Shown piece after piece: positions 26,350-38,037 of a stretch of DNA of 64,000 bases. A program made the position numbers and the translations under genes. The notes under the pieces were generated by a model. It saw only the letters and a list, made by a program, of their open reading frames with translations. It searched no databases and was not told where the DNA came from. This DNA comes from an uncultured Paracoccus sp. (GTDB lineage Bacteria; Pseudomonadota; Alphaproteobacteria; Rhodobacterales; Rhodobacteraceae). The first letter of the stretch is position 1. Every line of letters starts with the position of its first letter. Location of the stretch: NCBI GenBank assembly GCA_934533075.1, contig CAKTBJ010000003.1, positions 1 through 64,000 of the forward strand. The letters are read 5' to 3'.

Positions 26350-28457
26350 GGCCCGATCTGGACTATCATGCGCTGAACGCGATGCTGAATCTGTATGATT
26401 CCGACGGGCATATCCGTTTCGAGGCCGACCGCATGGCGGCGCGGCAGTATTTTCTTCAGCATGTGAACCAGAATACCGTCTTCTTCCACAACCTGGATGA
26501 AAAGCTGCGCTATCTGGTCGATGAGGGCTATTACGAGCCGGAGGTGCTGGACCAGTATTCGCGCAATTTCCACCGCGCGATCTGGGATGCCGCCTATGCG
26601 CGGAAATTCCGCTTCCCGACCTTCCTTGGCGCGTTCAAGTATTACACCAGCTACACGCTGAAGACCCGCGACGGCCAGCGTTATCTGGAGCGTTACGAGG
26701 ACCGCGTGGTCATGGTCGCCCTGACGCTGGCGCGCGGCGACGAGGCGCTGGCCATGCGCTTCATGGAGGAAATCCTGTCCGGGCGTTTCCAGCCGGCCAC
26801 GCCGACCTTCCTGAATGCCGGCAAGCAATCGCGGGGCGAACTGATTTCCTGCTTCCTGCTGCGGCTGGAAGACAATATGGAATCCATCGGCCGCAGCATC
26901 AATTCGGCGCTGCAATTATCCAAGCGCGGCGGCGGCGTCGCATTGATGCTGACCAACCTGCGCGAGGCCGGGGCGCCGATCAAGGGAATCGAGAACCAAT
27001 CCTCGGGCGTCATTCCGGTGATGAAGCTGCTGGAAGACAGTTTTTCCTATGCGAATCAGCTGGGTGCGCGGCAGGGTGCCGGCGCGGTCTATCTGAATGC
27101 CCACCATCCCGACATCCTGCGCTTTCTGGATACCAAGCGCGAGAATGCCGACGAGAAGATCCGTATCAAGACGCTTTCGCTGGGGGTGGTCATTCCCGAC
27201 GTGACCTTCGAACTGGCGAAGAAGAACGAAGACATGTATCTGTTCTCGCCGCATGATGTGCAAAAGGTCTATGGGGTGCCGTTCTCGGAAATATCGGTGA
27301 CCGAGAAATATGCCGAGATGGTCGCCGACAAGCGCATCAAGAAAAAGAAGATCAACGCGCGCGAATTCTTCCAGACTCTCGCCGAGATCCAGTTCGAGAG
27401 CGGCTATCCCTATATCATGTTCGAGGATACGGTGAATCGCGCCAATCCCGTGCATGGCCGCATCAGCATGTCGAACCTGTGCAGCGAGATCCTTCAGGTC
27501 AACGAGGCCAGCGAATATAACGAAGACCTGTCCTATTCGCATCTGGGCACGGATATTTCGTGCAACCTCGGCAGCATGAACATCGCCGCGACGATGGACG
27601 GCCCGGATTTCGGCACCAGCATCGAGGCCGCGATCCGCGCCCTGACCGCGGTTTCGGAAATGTCGTCGATCGAATCCGTGCCCTCGATCCGGCGCGGCAA
27701 TGACGAGGCCCATGCGGTCGGCCTCGGCCAGATGAACCTGCACGGTTTCCTGGCGCGCGAGCATATCCATTACGGCAGCCCCGAGGGGATCGAATTCACC
27801 AGCGTCTACTTTGCCGCCGTGACCTATCACGCCATCCGGGCCTCCAATCTTCTGGCGCAGGAAAAGGGCGGGACCTTCAAGGATTTCGAGAAATCGAAAT
27901 ATGCCGATGGCAGCTTCTTCGACAAATATACCGACCGCGACTGGCTGCCCACGCTGCCCGATACCGTCCGCGTCTTTGAAAACATCGCCCTGCCCAGCCG
28001 CGAGGATTGGGCGGCGCTGAAGGCCTCGGTGATGCAGCACGGGCTTTACAATCGCAATTTGCAGGCGGTGCCGCCGACCGGCTCGATCAGCTATATCAAC
28101 AACTCCACCAGCTCGATCCATCCGATCGTGTCCAAGGTCGAGATTCGCAAGGAAGGCAAGATCGGCCGCGTCTATTACCCGGCCGCCTTCATGACCAACG
28201 ACAATCTGGAATATTATCGCGACGCCTATGAAATCGGGCCGGAAGCCATCATCGACACCTATGCCGCCGCGACCGAGCACGTCGATCAGGGCCTGTCGCT
28301 GACGCTGTTCTTCCCCGCCGAGGCGACGACGCGCGACATCAACCGCGCCCAGATCCATGCCTGGAAAAAGGGCATCAAGACCATTTACTACATCCGGTTG
28401 CGGCAGGCCGCGCTGGAAGGGACCGAGGTGCAGGGCTGCGTGTCCTGCACGTTGTGA
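26331..28457 (+). CDS. nrdE: Class Ib ribonucleoside-diphosphate reductase alpha chain NrdE
   Basis: A 708-residue catalytic subunit reducing ribonucleoside diphosphates to deoxy forms. The N-terminal NrdE-type region lacks an ATP cone, as expected for class Ib. Catalytic residues are visible: redox pair Cys174 ([11 protein letters not shown]) and Cys411 ([10 protein letters not shown]), thiyl cysteine C384 ([10 protein letters not shown]), the radical-transfer tyrosines in NNSTSSIHP and YYIRLRQ neighbourhoods, and a C-terminal CVSC shuttle. Codon use here is noticeably less GC-biased than in the flanking genes. Overlaps nrdI and is followed by nrdF within one operon under a B12 riboswitch. 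Confidence 0.97.
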   Translation: MLDNGLRPDLDYHALNAMLNLYDSDGHIRFEADRMAARQYFLQHVNQNTVFFHNLDEKLRYLVDEGYYEPEVLDQYSRNFHRAIWDAAYARKFRFPTFLGAFKYYTSYTLKTRDGQRYLERYEDRVVMVALTLARGDEALAMRFMEEILSGRFQPATPTFLNAGKQSRGELISCFLLRLEDNMESIGRSINSALQLSKRGGGVALMLTNLREAGAPIKGIENQSSGVIPVMKLLEDSFSYANQLGARQGAGAVYLNAHHPDILRFLDTKRENADEKIRIKTLSLGVVIPDVTFELAKKNEDMYLFSPHDVQKVYGVPFSEISVTEKYAEMVADKRIKKKKINAREFFQTLAEIQFESGYPYIMFEDTVNRANPVHGRISMSNLCSEILQVNEASEYNEDLSYSHLGTDISCNLGSMNIAATMDGPDFGTSIEAAIRALTAVSEMSSIESVPSIRRGNDEAHAVGLGQMNLHGFLAREHIHYGSPEGIEFTSVYFAAVTYHAIRASNLLAQEKGGTFKDFEKSKYADGSFFDKYTDRDWLPTLPDTVRVFENIALPSREDWAALKASVMQHGLYNRNLQAVPPTGSISYINNSTSSIHPIVSKVEIRKEGKIGRVYYPAAFMTNDNLEYYRDAYEIGPEAIIDTYAAATEHVDQGLSLTLFFPAEATTRDINRAQIHAWKKGIKTIYYIRLRQAALEGTEVQGCVSCTL

Positions 28458-29471
<1,014 letters not shown>

Positions 29472-29478
29472 CCCCCGA

Positions 29479-29499
29479 GGGCGCCGCTACGGCGCCCTT
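29479..29499 (+). terminator. Terminator of nrdHIEF
   Basis: Perfect 8-base stem (GGGCGCCG and CGGCGCCC) with loop CTA, then TT, starting 7 bases after the nrdF stop. Confidence 0.7.
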
Positions 29500-29627
29500 G
29501 CTGCACCTGCACGGGCGCCGCGTGCAGATTTCTTGCCCCTTCCCGCCGTTTTTTGTTGCAGCGCAGCATTGCTGCCTCGCATGCTGGTTTCCCGCGTTCG
29601 CGCGATTCGCCAGATTGAGGCAAGGTC

Positions 29628-31061
29628 ATGGCCCAGCAACGGATGCTTCAGTTCGTCACCCGCTCGCGCGAGATGCCCGAGAAGCGGACGCCCGAGCATC
29701 GACGCACCGACTTTGCCGAGATCTATCGCGACTATGCCCATGACAAGGCCCGCGACCAGGCGGCGCGGTGCAGCCAGTGCGGCGTGCCCTATTGCCAAGT
29801 GCATTGCCCGTTGCAGAACAACATCCCCGACTGGCTGATGCTGGCCGCGCAGGGCCGGTTGCAGGAGGCCTACGAGGTCAGCCAGTCCACCAACAGCTTC
29901 CCGGAAATCTGCGGCCGCATCTGCCCGCAGGACCGGCTGTGCGAGGGCAATTGCGTCATCGAGCAGGCGGGTCACGGCACCGTCACCATCGGCTCGGTCG
30001 AGAAATTCCTGACCGATACCGCCTGGGCGGAGGGCTGGGTGCAGCCCATCCGGCCGCGGGCCGAAAAGCCGGAATCGGTGGGCATCATCGGCGCCGGGCC
30101 GGGCGGGCTGGCCGCGGCCGAGGCACTGCGCCGGGAGGGCGTGCAGGTTACCGTCTATGACCGCTACGACCGTGCCGGCGGGCTGCTGACCTATGGCATC
30201 CCCGGCTTCAAGCTGGAAAAGCCGGTGGTCATGCGCCGCATCGCGCATCTGGAAGCCGGCGGCGTGCAGTTCGTGCTGAACTGCACGGTGGGCGCCGATC
30301 TCAGCCTTGCCGCCATCCGGGGCCGGCACGACGCGGTGCTGATCGCCACCGGGGTCTATCGCGCGCGGGAGCTGGACGGCGCCGGCGACATGCCGGGGAT
30401 CGTGGCGGCGCTGGACTATCTGACCGCCTCGAACCGGAAAAGCTTCGACGACGAGGTGCCGGAATTCGATTCCGGCGCGCTGAACGCGGCGGGCAAGCGG
30501 GTGGTGGTGATCGGCGGCGGCGACACGGCGATGGATTGCGTGCGCACCGCCATCCGGCAGGGCGCGGCCTCGGTCAAGCTGCTTTACCGCCGCGACCGCG
30601 AGAACATGCCCGGCAGCCAGCGCGAGGTGCAGAATGCCGAGGAGGAGGGCGTCGAATTCGTCTGGCTGGCCGCGCCGGCGGGCTTCGGCGGCGACAGCGC
30701 CGTGACCTCGGTGCGGGTGCAGCGCATGCGGCTGGGCGCCCCCGATGTCAGCGGCCGGCGCAGCCCGGAGTTGATCGAGGGCGCCGATTACGACGAACCC
30801 GCCGATCTGGTCGTCAAGGCGCTGGGTTTCGAGGCCGAGGACCTGCCGGTCCTGTGGGGAGAGCCGGCGCTGACCCTGACCCGCTGGGGCACTATCCGCA
30901 CCGATGCCGCCACCCATGCCACCAGCCTGCCGGGCGTCTATGCGGTGGGCGACATCGTGCGCGGCGCCTCGCTGGTGGTCTGGGCGATCCGCGACGGGCG
31001 CGAGGCCGCGGCCTCGATCCTCGCCGACCTGGCCGCCCCCGCCGTGGTGGCCGCGCAATGA
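29628..31061 (+). CDS. gltD: Glutamate synthase small subunit GltD
   Basis: A 477-residue NADPH-dependent iron-sulfur flavoprotein that passes electrons to GltB for conversion of glutamine plus 2-oxoglutarate to two glutamates. N-terminal 4Fe-4S region with CSQCGVPYCQVHCPL and ICGRICPQDRLCEGNC; FAD motif GIIGAGPGGLAAAEAL; NADPH motif VVIGGGDTAMDCVR; and C-terminal GVYAVGDIVRGASLVVWAI for FAD. The ATG follows AGGCAAGGTC. Its stop overlaps an upstream in-frame ATG of gltB, so translation is probably coupled. Confidence 0.97.
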   Translation: MAQQRMLQFVTRSREMPEKRTPEHRRTDFAEIYRDYAHDKARDQAARCSQCGVPYCQVHCPLQNNIPDWLMLAAQGRLQEAYEVSQSTNSFPEICGRICPQDRLCEGNCVIEQAGHGTVTIGSVEKFLTDTAWAEGWVQPIRPRAEKPESVGIIGAGPGGLAAAEALRREGVQVTVYDRYDRAGGLLTYGIPGFKLEKPVVMRRIAHLEAGGVQFVLNCTVGADLSLAAIRGRHDAVLIATGVYRARELDGAGDMPGIVAALDYLTASNRKSFDDEVPEFDSGALNAAGKRVVVIGGGDTAMDCVRTAIRQGAASVKLLYRRDRENMPGSQREVQNAEEEGVEFVWLAAPAGFGGDSAVTSVRVQRMRLGAPDVSGRRSPELIEGADYDEPADLVVKALGFEAEDLPVLWGEPALTLTRWGTIRTDAATHATSLPGVYAVGDIVRGASLVVWAIRDGREAAASILADLAAPAVVAAQ

Positions 31062-31081
31062 CCCGAGCCAAGGATACCCAC

Positions 31082-34000
31082 ATGAACCACGATCAGGCCT
31101 GGGTCGCCGCCGAGGAAGCCCGCCGCGCCCATTTGAACGAAACCAGCCTCTACCGGGCCGAGGACGAGCATTCTTCCTGCGGCGTCGGGCTGGTGGTGGC
31201 CATCGACGGCCAGCCCTCGCGGCAGGTAGTCGTGAACGGCATCGACGCGCTGAAGGCCGTCTGGCACCGGGGCGCGGTCGATGCCGATGGCAAGACCGGC
31301 GACGGGGCCGGCATCCATGTGCAGATCCCGGTGCCCTTCTTCCACGACCAGATCCGCCGCACCGGGCACGAGCCGGACCCGCAGGCGCTGATCGCCGTGG
31401 GCCAGGTGTTCCTGCCCCGCACCGATTTCGGCGCGCAGGAGCGGTGCCGGACCATCATCGAGACCGAGGTGCTGCGCATGGGCCATGCCATTTATGGCTG
31501 GCGGCATGTGCCGGTGGATGTCTCGGTCCTGGGCGAGAAGGCCAACGCCACCCGGCCCGAGATCGAGCAGATCCTGATCCGCAACGCCAAGGGCAGCGAC
31601 GAGGAGGTCTTCGAGCGCGAGCTTTACGTCATCCGCCGCCGCATCGAGAAGGCGGCCATCGCCGCGCAGGTGACGGGGCTGTATCTGTGCAGCCTGTCGT
31701 GCCGGTCGATCATCTACAAGGGCATGATGCTGGCCGAACAGGTCGCCACCTTCTATCCCGACCTGATGGACGAGCGGTTCGTCTCGGCCTTCGCCATCTA
31801 TCACCAGCGTTACTCCACCAACACCTTCCCGCAATGGTGGCTGGCCCAGCCCTTCCGCATGCTGGCCCATAACGGCGAGATCAACACGCTGAAGGGCAAC
31901 AGCAACTGGATGCGCAGCCACGAGATCCGCATGGCCTCCAGCGCCTTCGGCGACATGGCCGAGGAGATCAAGCCGATCATCCCCGCCGGTGCGTCGGACA
32001 GCGGCGCGCTGGACGCGGTGTTCGAGGTGCTGGTGCGCGGCGGGCGCAATGCACCGATGGCCAAGACCATGCTGGTGCCTGAGGCGTGGTCGAAATCCAC
32101 CATCGAGCTGCCGCAGCCGTGGCAGGACATGTATGCCTATTGCAACTCGGTCATGGAGCCGTGGGACGGGCCGGCGGCGCTGGCGATGACCGATGGCCGC
32201 TGGGTCTGCGGCGGCCTGGACCGCAACGGGCTGCGGCCGATGCGCTATGTCATCACCGGCGACGGGCTGCTGATCGCCGGATCGGAGGCCGGCATGGTGC
32301 CGGTGGACGAGCAGACCGTGCGCGAGAAGGGCGCGCTTGGCCCCGGCCAGATGATCGCCGTGGACATGGCGGAGGGCCGGCTTTACCGCGATGCCGCCTT
32401 GAAGGACAAGCTGGCCGCCGCCCAGCCCTATGGCGACTGGATCGAGAAGGTGGTCGAGCTGACCCCCACCCTCGAACGCCTGCCCGAAGTTCCGCTGTTC
32501 ACCGGCGAGGACCTGCGCCGCCGCCAGCTTGCCGCCGGCTATACGCTGGAGGAGGTCGAGCAGGTTCTGGTCCCGATGGCCGAGGACGGCAAGGAGATGA
32601 TCGCCTCGATGGGCGATGACACGCCGCCGGCCGTGCTGTCCAAGGTCTATCGGCCGTTGTCGCATTATTTCCGCCAGAATTTCAGCCAGGTGACGAACCC
32701 GCCCATCGACAGCCTGCGCGAAAGCCGGGTGATGTCGCTGAAGACCCGGTTCGGCAACCTGACCAACGTGCTGGACGAAAGTTCGGCCCAGACGGAAATC
32801 CTCGTGCTGGAAACCCCCTTCCTCGCCAATGAGGAATTCCGGGTGATGACCGAGGAACTGGGTGCCTCGGTCGCCTTCATCGACTGCACCTTCTCGCCCG
32901 GCGAGGACGCGCTGCGGCTGGGGCTGGAACGCATCCGCGCCGAGGCCGAGGCTGCCGTGAAGGGCGGCGCCGGCCATCTGGTGCTGACCGACGAGCATCA
33001 GGGCGAGGGCCGGCCGGCGATGCCGATGATCCTCGCCACCTCGGCCGTGCATGGCTGGCTGACCCGCAAGGGCTTGCGCACCTTCACCAGCCTGAACGTG
33101 CGCAGCGCCGAATGCATCGACCCGCATTATTTCGCGGTGCTGATCGGCTGCGGCGCGACCACGGTGAACCCCTGGCTGGCGCAGGATACGCTGGCCGACC
33201 GCATCGCGCGCGGTCTCATGGACACGGACCTTGCCGAGGCGATGCGCCGCTATCGCGATGCCGTCGATGCGGGCCTGCTGAAGATCATGTCCAAGATGGG
33301 CATCTCGGTCATCTCCTCCTATCGCGGCGGGCTGAATTTCGAGGCCGTGGGCCTGTCCCGCGCGATGGTGGCCGAATATTTCCCCGGCATGCAGAGCCGC
33401 ATTTCCGGCATCGGCCTTTCGGGCATCCAGATGAAGCTGGAGGAAGTCCACGCCCGCGGCTTCGGCCCGGCTCTGGCCCCGCTGCCGGTCGGCGGCTTCT
33501 TCAAGGCGCGCGTCTCGGGCGAGAAGCATGCCTGGGAAGCCACCACCATGCATCTGCTGCAAACCGCCTGCGACCGCGCCAGCTATGACCTGTGGAAGAA
33601 ATATTCCGCCGCCATGCGGGCCAATCCGCCCATCCATATCCGCGACCTGCTGGATTTCAAGCCGATGGGCCGCCCCGTGCCGCTGGAGGAGGTCGAGTCG
33701 ATCACCGCCATCCGCAAGCGGTTCGTGACGCCCGGCATGAGCCTCGGCGCGCTGTCGCCCGAGGCGCACAAGACCCTGAACGTCGCCATGAACCGCATCG
33801 GCGCCAAATCCGACAGCGGCGAGGGCGGCGAGGACCCGGCGCATTTCCTGCCCGAACCCAACGGCGACAACCCGTCCGCCAAGATCAAGCAGGTGGCCTC
33901 CGGCCGCTTCGGCGTTACGGCGGAGTATCTGAACGCCTGCGAGGAACTGGAAATCAAGGTGGCGCAGGGCGCCAAGCCCGGCGAGGGCGGCCAGCTTCCC

Positions 34001-35611
34001 GGCATGAAGGTCACCGGCCTGATCGCCCGGCTGCGCCATGCCACGCCGGGCGTGACCCTCATCAGCCCGCCCCCGCACCATGACATTTACAGCATCGAGG
34101 ACCTCGCGCAGCTGATCTACGATCTCAAGCAGATCAACCCGCGCGCCAAGGTTACGGTGAAGCTGGTGGCCTCCTCGGGCGTCGGCACCATCGCGGCGGG
34201 CGTGGCCAAGGCCAAGGCGGACGTGATCCTCGTCTCGGGCCATAACGGCGGCACCGGCGCCAGTCCGGGGACCTCGATCAAATATGCCGGCCTGCCGTGG
34301 GAGATGGGCCTGACCGAGGCGCATCAGGTGCTGGCGATGAACAAGCTGCGCGAGCGGGTGACACTGCGCACCGATGGCGGCCTGCGGACGGGGCGGGATA
34401 TCGTGATCGCCGCCATGCTGGGGGCCGAGGAATTCGGCGTCGGCACCGCCGGGCTGATCGCGATGGGCTGCATCATGGTGCGGCAATGCCAGTCGAACAC
34501 CTGCCCCGTGGGCGTCTGCACGCAGGACGAAACGCTGCGGGCGCGGTTTACCGGCAATGCCGACAAGGTGGTGAACCTGATCACCTTCTACGCGCAGGAG
34601 GTGCGCGAGATCCTCGCCAGTCTCGGCGCGCGCTCCATCGAGGAGGTGATCGGCCGCGCCGACCTGCTGGCGCAGGTCAGCCGGGGCGCGCCGGAGCTGG
34701 ACGACCTGGACCTGAACCCGCTGCTGATTACCGTCGATGGCGCCGATTCCATCCGCTATGACCGCGAAAAGCCGCGCAACCCCGTGCCCGACACGCTGGA
34801 CCAGCAGATCGTCCGCGACGCCGCGCGCTTCTTCGACGAGGGCGAGAAGATGCAGCTCTCCTATGCGGTGCGGAACACCCATCGCACGGTGGGTACCCGC
34901 GCCTCGCATCATATCGTGCGCAATTTCGGCATGAACAACGCGCTGCAACGCGACCACCTGACCATCAAGCTGACCGGTTCGGCGGGGCAGTCGCTGGGCG
35001 CCTTCGCGGTGCGGGGCCTCAAGATCGAGGTGCAGGGCGATGCCAACGATTACGTGGGCAAGGGCCTCTCGGGCGGGCTGATCGTGGTGCGGCCCCGGAT
35101 GGATTCGCCGCTGACAGCACACGAGAACACCATCATCGGCAACACCGTCCTTTACGGCGCCACGGCGGGCCAGTTGTTCGCCGCCGGCCGCGCGGGCGAG
35201 CGTTTCGCGGTGCGCAATTCCGGCGCCGAGGTGGTGATCGAGGGCTGCGGCACCAATGGCTGCGAATACATGACCGGCGGGGTGGCGGTGATCCTCGGCG
35301 CCATCGGCGCCAATTTCGGGGCCGGGATGACCGGCGGCATGGCCTATCTTTACGATCCCGAGGGGCTGGCACCGTCCTTGCTGAACATGGAAACCCTCGT
35401 GACCTGCCCGGTGACGGTCCCGCATTGGGAGGCCCAGCTGCGCCACCTGATCGAACGCCATGCCGAGGAGACCGGCAGCCATCGCGCCGCCGAGATCCTG
35501 CGCCGCTGGGATGTCGAGCGCGGCAACTTCCTTCAGGTCTGCCCCAGCGAGATGCTGCGCCACCTGCCGCATCCGCTGGTCGAGGAGGCGACGGCGATGC
35601 CGGCGGAATGA
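31082..35611 (+). CDS. gltB: Glutamate synthase large subunit GltB
   Basis: A 1509-residue NADPH-GOGAT alpha subunit. A 32-residue propeptide precedes the catalytic cysteine C33 (EHSSCGVGLVVAI), which hydrolyses glutamine. Class II amidotransferase, central and FMN-binding synthase domains follow, then the 3Fe-4S cysteines in CIMVRQCQSNTCPVGVC and the C-terminal GXGXG-repeat domain (GKGLSGGLIVV, then GANFGAGMTGG). The ATG at 31082 has AAGGA seven bases upstream; the ATG at 31058, overlapping the gltD stop, would add eight residues. Gene order gltD-gltB is common in Rhodobacterales. Confidence 0.97.
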   Translation: MNHDQAWVAAEEARRAHLNETSLYRAEDEHSSCGVGLVVAIDGQPSRQVVVNGIDALKAVWHRGAVDADGKTGDGAGIHVQIPVPFFHDQIRRTGHEPDPQALIAVGQVFLPRTDFGAQERCRTIIETEVLRMGHAIYGWRHVPVDVSVLGEKANATRPEIEQILIRNAKGSDEEVFERELYVIRRRIEKAAIAAQVTGLYLCSLSCRSIIYKGMMLAEQVATFYPDLMDERFVSAFAIYHQRYSTNTFPQWWLAQPFRMLAHNGEINTLKGNSNWMRSHEIRMASSAFGDMAEEIKPIIPAGASDSGALDAVFEVLVRGGRNAPMAKTMLVPEAWSKSTIELPQPWQDMYAYCNSVMEPWDGPAALAMTDGRWVCGGLDRNGLRPMRYVITGDGLLIAGSEAGMVPVDEQTVREKGALGPGQMIAVDMAEGRLYRDAALKDKLAAAQPYGDWIEKVVELTPTLERLPEVPLFTGEDLRRRQLAAGYTLEEVEQVLVPMAEDGKEMIASMGDDTPPAVLSKVYRPLSHYFRQNFSQVTNPPIDSLRESRVMSLKTRFGNLTNVLDESSAQTEILVLETPFLANEEFRVMTEELGASVAFIDCTFSPGEDALRLGLERIRAEAEAAVKGGAGHLVLTDEHQGEGRPAMPMILATSAVHGWLTRKGLRTFTSLNVRSAECIDPHYFAVLIGCGATTVNPWLAQDTLADRIARGLMDTDLAEAMRRYRDAVDAGLLKIMSKMGISVISSYRGGLNFEAVGLSRAMVAEYFPGMQSRISGIGLSGIQMKLEEVHARGFGPALAPLPVGGFFKARVSGEKHAWEATTMHLLQTACDRASYDLWKKYSAAMRANPPIHIRDLLDFKPMGRPVPLEEVESITAIRKRFVTPGMSLGALSPEAHKTLNVAMNRIGAKSDSGEGGEDPAHFLPEPNGDNPSAKIKQVASGRFGVTAEYLNACEELEIKVAQGAKPGEGGQLPGMKVTGLIARLRHATPGVTLISPPPHHDIYSIEDLAQLIYDLKQINPRAKVTVKLVASSGVGTIAAGVAKAKADVILVSGHNGGTGASPGTSIKYAGLPWEMGLTEAHQVLAMNKLRERVTLRTDGGLRTGRDIVIAAMLGAEEFGVGTAGLIAMGCIMVRQCQSNTCPVGVCTQDETLRARFTGNADKVVNLITFYAQEVREILASLGARSIEEVIGRADLLAQVSRGAPELDDLDLNPLLITVDGADSIRYDREKPRNPVPDTLDQQIVRDAARFFDEGEKMQLSYAVRNTHRTVGTRASHHIVRNFGMNNALQRDHLTIKLTGSAGQSLGAFAVRGLKIEVQGDANDYVGKGLSGGLIVVRPRMDSPLTAHENTIIGNTVLYGATAGQLFAAGRAGERFAVRNSGAEVVIEGCGTNGCEYMTGGVAVILGAIGANFGAGMTGGMAYLYDPEGLAPSLLNMETLVTCPVTVPHWEAQLRHLIERHAEETGSHRAAEILRRWDVERGNFLQVCPSEMLRHLPHPLVEEATAMPAE

Positions 35612-35777
35612 GGCGGAGGCCGCTGCTCGGCCCCGACCGGCCGGCGCAGCGCGTTCCGCCCGGCATGCGCCGGCCGCGGGGCAGGGCGAAGGCATGCGCC
35701 CGGCCGCCATCGCTTCGCCATATTCACCTTGCGCCGCACGGCATCCTCCACCAGCATCGCGCCAAAGGGAGGACAGC

Positions 35778-36740
35778 ATGACCCAGCACCGCGTCGCCGT
35801 CATCCAGGCCGGCAGCAGCCTGTTCGACACCCCCCGCACGCTTGAGCGGATGGAGGCCCATTGCATGGCCGCCGCGCGCGAGGGGGTCGAACTGGCGGTG
35901 TTCCCCGAGGCCTATGTCGGCGGCTACCCCAAGGGGCTGGATTTCGGCGCCCGCATCGGCACCCGCACCGAGGCCGGGCGCGACGACTTCCTGCGCTATT
36001 GGCAATCCGCCATCGCGGTGCCCGGCCCGGAAACCGACCGCATCGGCGGCTTTGCCGCCCGCATGAAGGCGCATCTGGTCGTCGGCGTGATCGAGCGCGA
36101 CGGCGCCACGCTTTACTGCACGGCGCTGTTCTTCGGCCCGGACGGCGCGCTTCTGGGCAAGCACCGCAAGCTGATGCCCACCGCCAGCGAAAGGCTGGTC
36201 TGGGGTTTCGGCGACGGCTCGACCATCCCGGTCCTCGACACGCCCATCGGCCGGATCGGCGCGGCGATCTGCTGGGAGAACTACATGCCCACGCTGCGGC
36301 AGGCCATGTATGGCAAGGGGATGAACCTATGGTGCGCGCCCACGGTGGACGAGCGCGACATCTGGCAGGCCTCGATGCGCCACATCGCCTATGAGGGGCG
36401 CACCTTCGTCCTGTCGGCCTGCCAATACCTGACCCGCGCCGACGCGCCCGACGCCTATGACTGCGTGCAGGGCGACGACCCGGCCACCGTGCTGATCCGC
36501 GGCGGCAGCGTCATCGTCGGCCCGCTGGGCGAAGTTCTGGCCGGCCCGGTCCATGACCGCGAGGCGGTGATCGCCGCCGATATCGACCTGGCCGACACCA
36601 TCCGCGGCAAATACGATCTGGACGTGGCCGGCCATTACGCGCGGCCGGACGTGTTCAGCCTCGACGTGGACGAGACCGCGCGCCGGCCGGTCGGCTATTG
36701 GGCCGAGGTCGCGCCGGAGGTCGGGGGCGAGGACGAATAG
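35778..36740 (+). CDS. Nitrilase-family hydrolase
   Basis: A 320-residue carbon-nitrogen hydrolase of the nitrilase branch, converting a nitrile to a carboxylic acid and ammonia. The Glu-Lys-Cys triad is visible: Glu44 (VFPEAYVGGYP), Lys131 (GKHRKLMPT) and Cys165 (AAICWENYMP). The PEA-GGYP and CWENYMP patterns are those of true nitrilases rather than amidases. ATG at 35778 with GGGAGGA upstream. It stands alone between gltB (166-base gap) and a Hint-domain gene. Released ammonia would suit the neighbouring glutamate synthase, but a link is speculation. Confidence 0.9.
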   Translation: MTQHRVAVIQAGSSLFDTPRTLERMEAHCMAAAREGVELAVFPEAYVGGYPKGLDFGARIGTRTEAGRDDFLRYWQSAIAVPGPETDRIGGFAARMKAHLVVGVIERDGATLYCTALFFGPDGALLGKHRKLMPTASERLVWGFGDGSTIPVLDTPIGRIGAAICWENYMPTLRQAMYGKGMNLWCAPTVDERDIWQASMRHIAYEGRTFVLSACQYLTRADAPDAYDCVQGDDPATVLIRGGSVIVGPLGEVLAGPVHDREAVIAADIDLADTIRGKYDLDVAGHYARPDVFSLDVDETARRPVGYWAEVAPEVGGEDE

Positions 36741-36745
36741 CCCCC

Positions 36746-36769
36746 GCAGGCCGCCACGGCCCGGCCTGC
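36746..36769 (+). terminator. Terminator-like hairpin after the nitrilase gene
   Basis: 8-base stem GCAGGCCG/CGGCCTGC with an 8-base loop, five bases after the stop codon. No long T-run. Confidence 0.5.
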
Positions 36770-36896
36770 TTGGTGGTATCGCGCCCGGCGGTGGGTCGCG
36801 CGGCCGTTATTCTCCTGCTGATTGACTTTCCGGGCAGAATCGGAGAAGGCTGAACGCCGATCGCCACCGCGCCACACCTATGGAAAGATTGACACG

Positions 36897-38015
36897 ATGA
36901 CGACCGTGACCTGAATCTGGATCGGCCACCAGACGATGCTCGACACCACGCCGGGCACCAACATCAGCGAGGATGACGCGAATGTCGCGAATGGCTGGTC
37001 GGCGATGGGCAGTGACGAGATCAAGGCGCTTGACGTGACCGGTCCGACCTCGGGCACCTGGAGAACCACCTATAATAGCGGTTCGACGACCAATTTCAGC
37101 TATGACTGGCTGAACGGCACGACGAGCGACAACAATCAGATCGTAACCTTCCTCAGTGCGGATTTTGATATTCTGACCGAGGATGCGAACGGCGACCGGG
37201 TGACGATCACCAAGTCGGGCGTGCTGATGCAGGACACGAACGGCAATGTCTTCATCCGTCCGTCCAATGACTCGGTTGCCGAATGGAACGACTTTACGAT
37301 CGTCTATCGAATCACGGTCAAGAATGTCGCGCCCATCGCCAACAGCACCACGATGGCGAAGGTCGGCTTCCGGCCCGAGATCAAGAACCTCAATATCCCG
37401 CCGCCCTGCTTCGCCGCCGGCACGCTGATCGAGACCGATCGCGGCGAGGTCGCAGTCGAGGACCTGCGCCGGGGTGATCGCGTCTGGACCCGCGACGGGG
37501 GCTTTCAGGCGATCACCTGGGCCGGCGGGCGCAGGCTGGACGCGTTGGCGCTGGCCGCCTGGCCCAGGCTGCGCCCGATCCGCATCAGCGCCGGGGCGCT
37601 GGGCGCCGGCACGCCCGCCCGCGACCTGATGGTCTCGCCCCAGCACCGGATTCTGGTGCGCTCGAAGATCGCCGGGCGGATGTTCGGGGAGGACGAGGTT
37701 CTGGTCGCCGCCCGGCATCTGGTCGGGCTGCCCGGCATTGCCGTGGCCGAGGACATGACCGAGGTCCATTACGTGCATATCCTGCTGGGCGCGCATGCGG
37801 TGGTGCGCTCGAACGGGGCCGAGACGGAATCGCTGTTCCCCGGCGCCGAGGCGATGAAGGGCGTCGCGCCCGAGGCCCGCGCCGAGATCGTGATGCTGTT
37901 CCCCGAACTGGCCGCCAGCGCCGCGCCGGAACCGGCGCGCCCGCTGCCCAAGGGATCGCAGGCCCGCAAGCTGGCCGAGCGCCATGCGCAGAACGGGCAC
38001 GAACTGGTGTCGTGA
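36897..38015 (+). pseudogene. Hint-domain (Hedgehog/intein-type) protein, in-frame TGA at codon 6
   Basis: The C-terminal half (about 163-310 of the downstream frame) is a Hint domain as found in many alphaproteobacterial exported proteins: CFAAGTLIETDRGEVAVEDL, RRGDRVWTRDGGFQAITWAG, and MVSPQHRILVRS. The N-terminal 160 residues are Asp/Asn/Thr-rich. The natural start appears to be ATG 36897 with GGAAAG upstream (MTTVT), but codon 6 is TGA (36912-36914) and the frame then continues IWIGHQTMLDTTPGTN. Reinitiation at ATG 36936, without a clear ribosome-binding site, would give 359 residues (36936-38015). The N-terminal part is distinctly richer in A+T than its neighbours. Function unknown; Hint domains do self-cleavage chemistry. 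Confidence 0.65.
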
Positions 38016-38037
38016 CCCGCACCGGCAAGGACGGATG

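Noticed and set aside
31082..35611. Very long open frames antisense to gltB and other genes
   Set aside because: They mirror the GC-rich third codon positions of the real genes, show no domain, and are rich in Arg, Gly, His and Gln in the way expected of shadow frames.
36912..36914. Selenocysteine or programmed read-through at the TGA in the Hint gene
   Set aside because: No SECIS-like hairpin was seen after it, Hint proteins are not selenoproteins, and a point mutation or later start explains it more simply.
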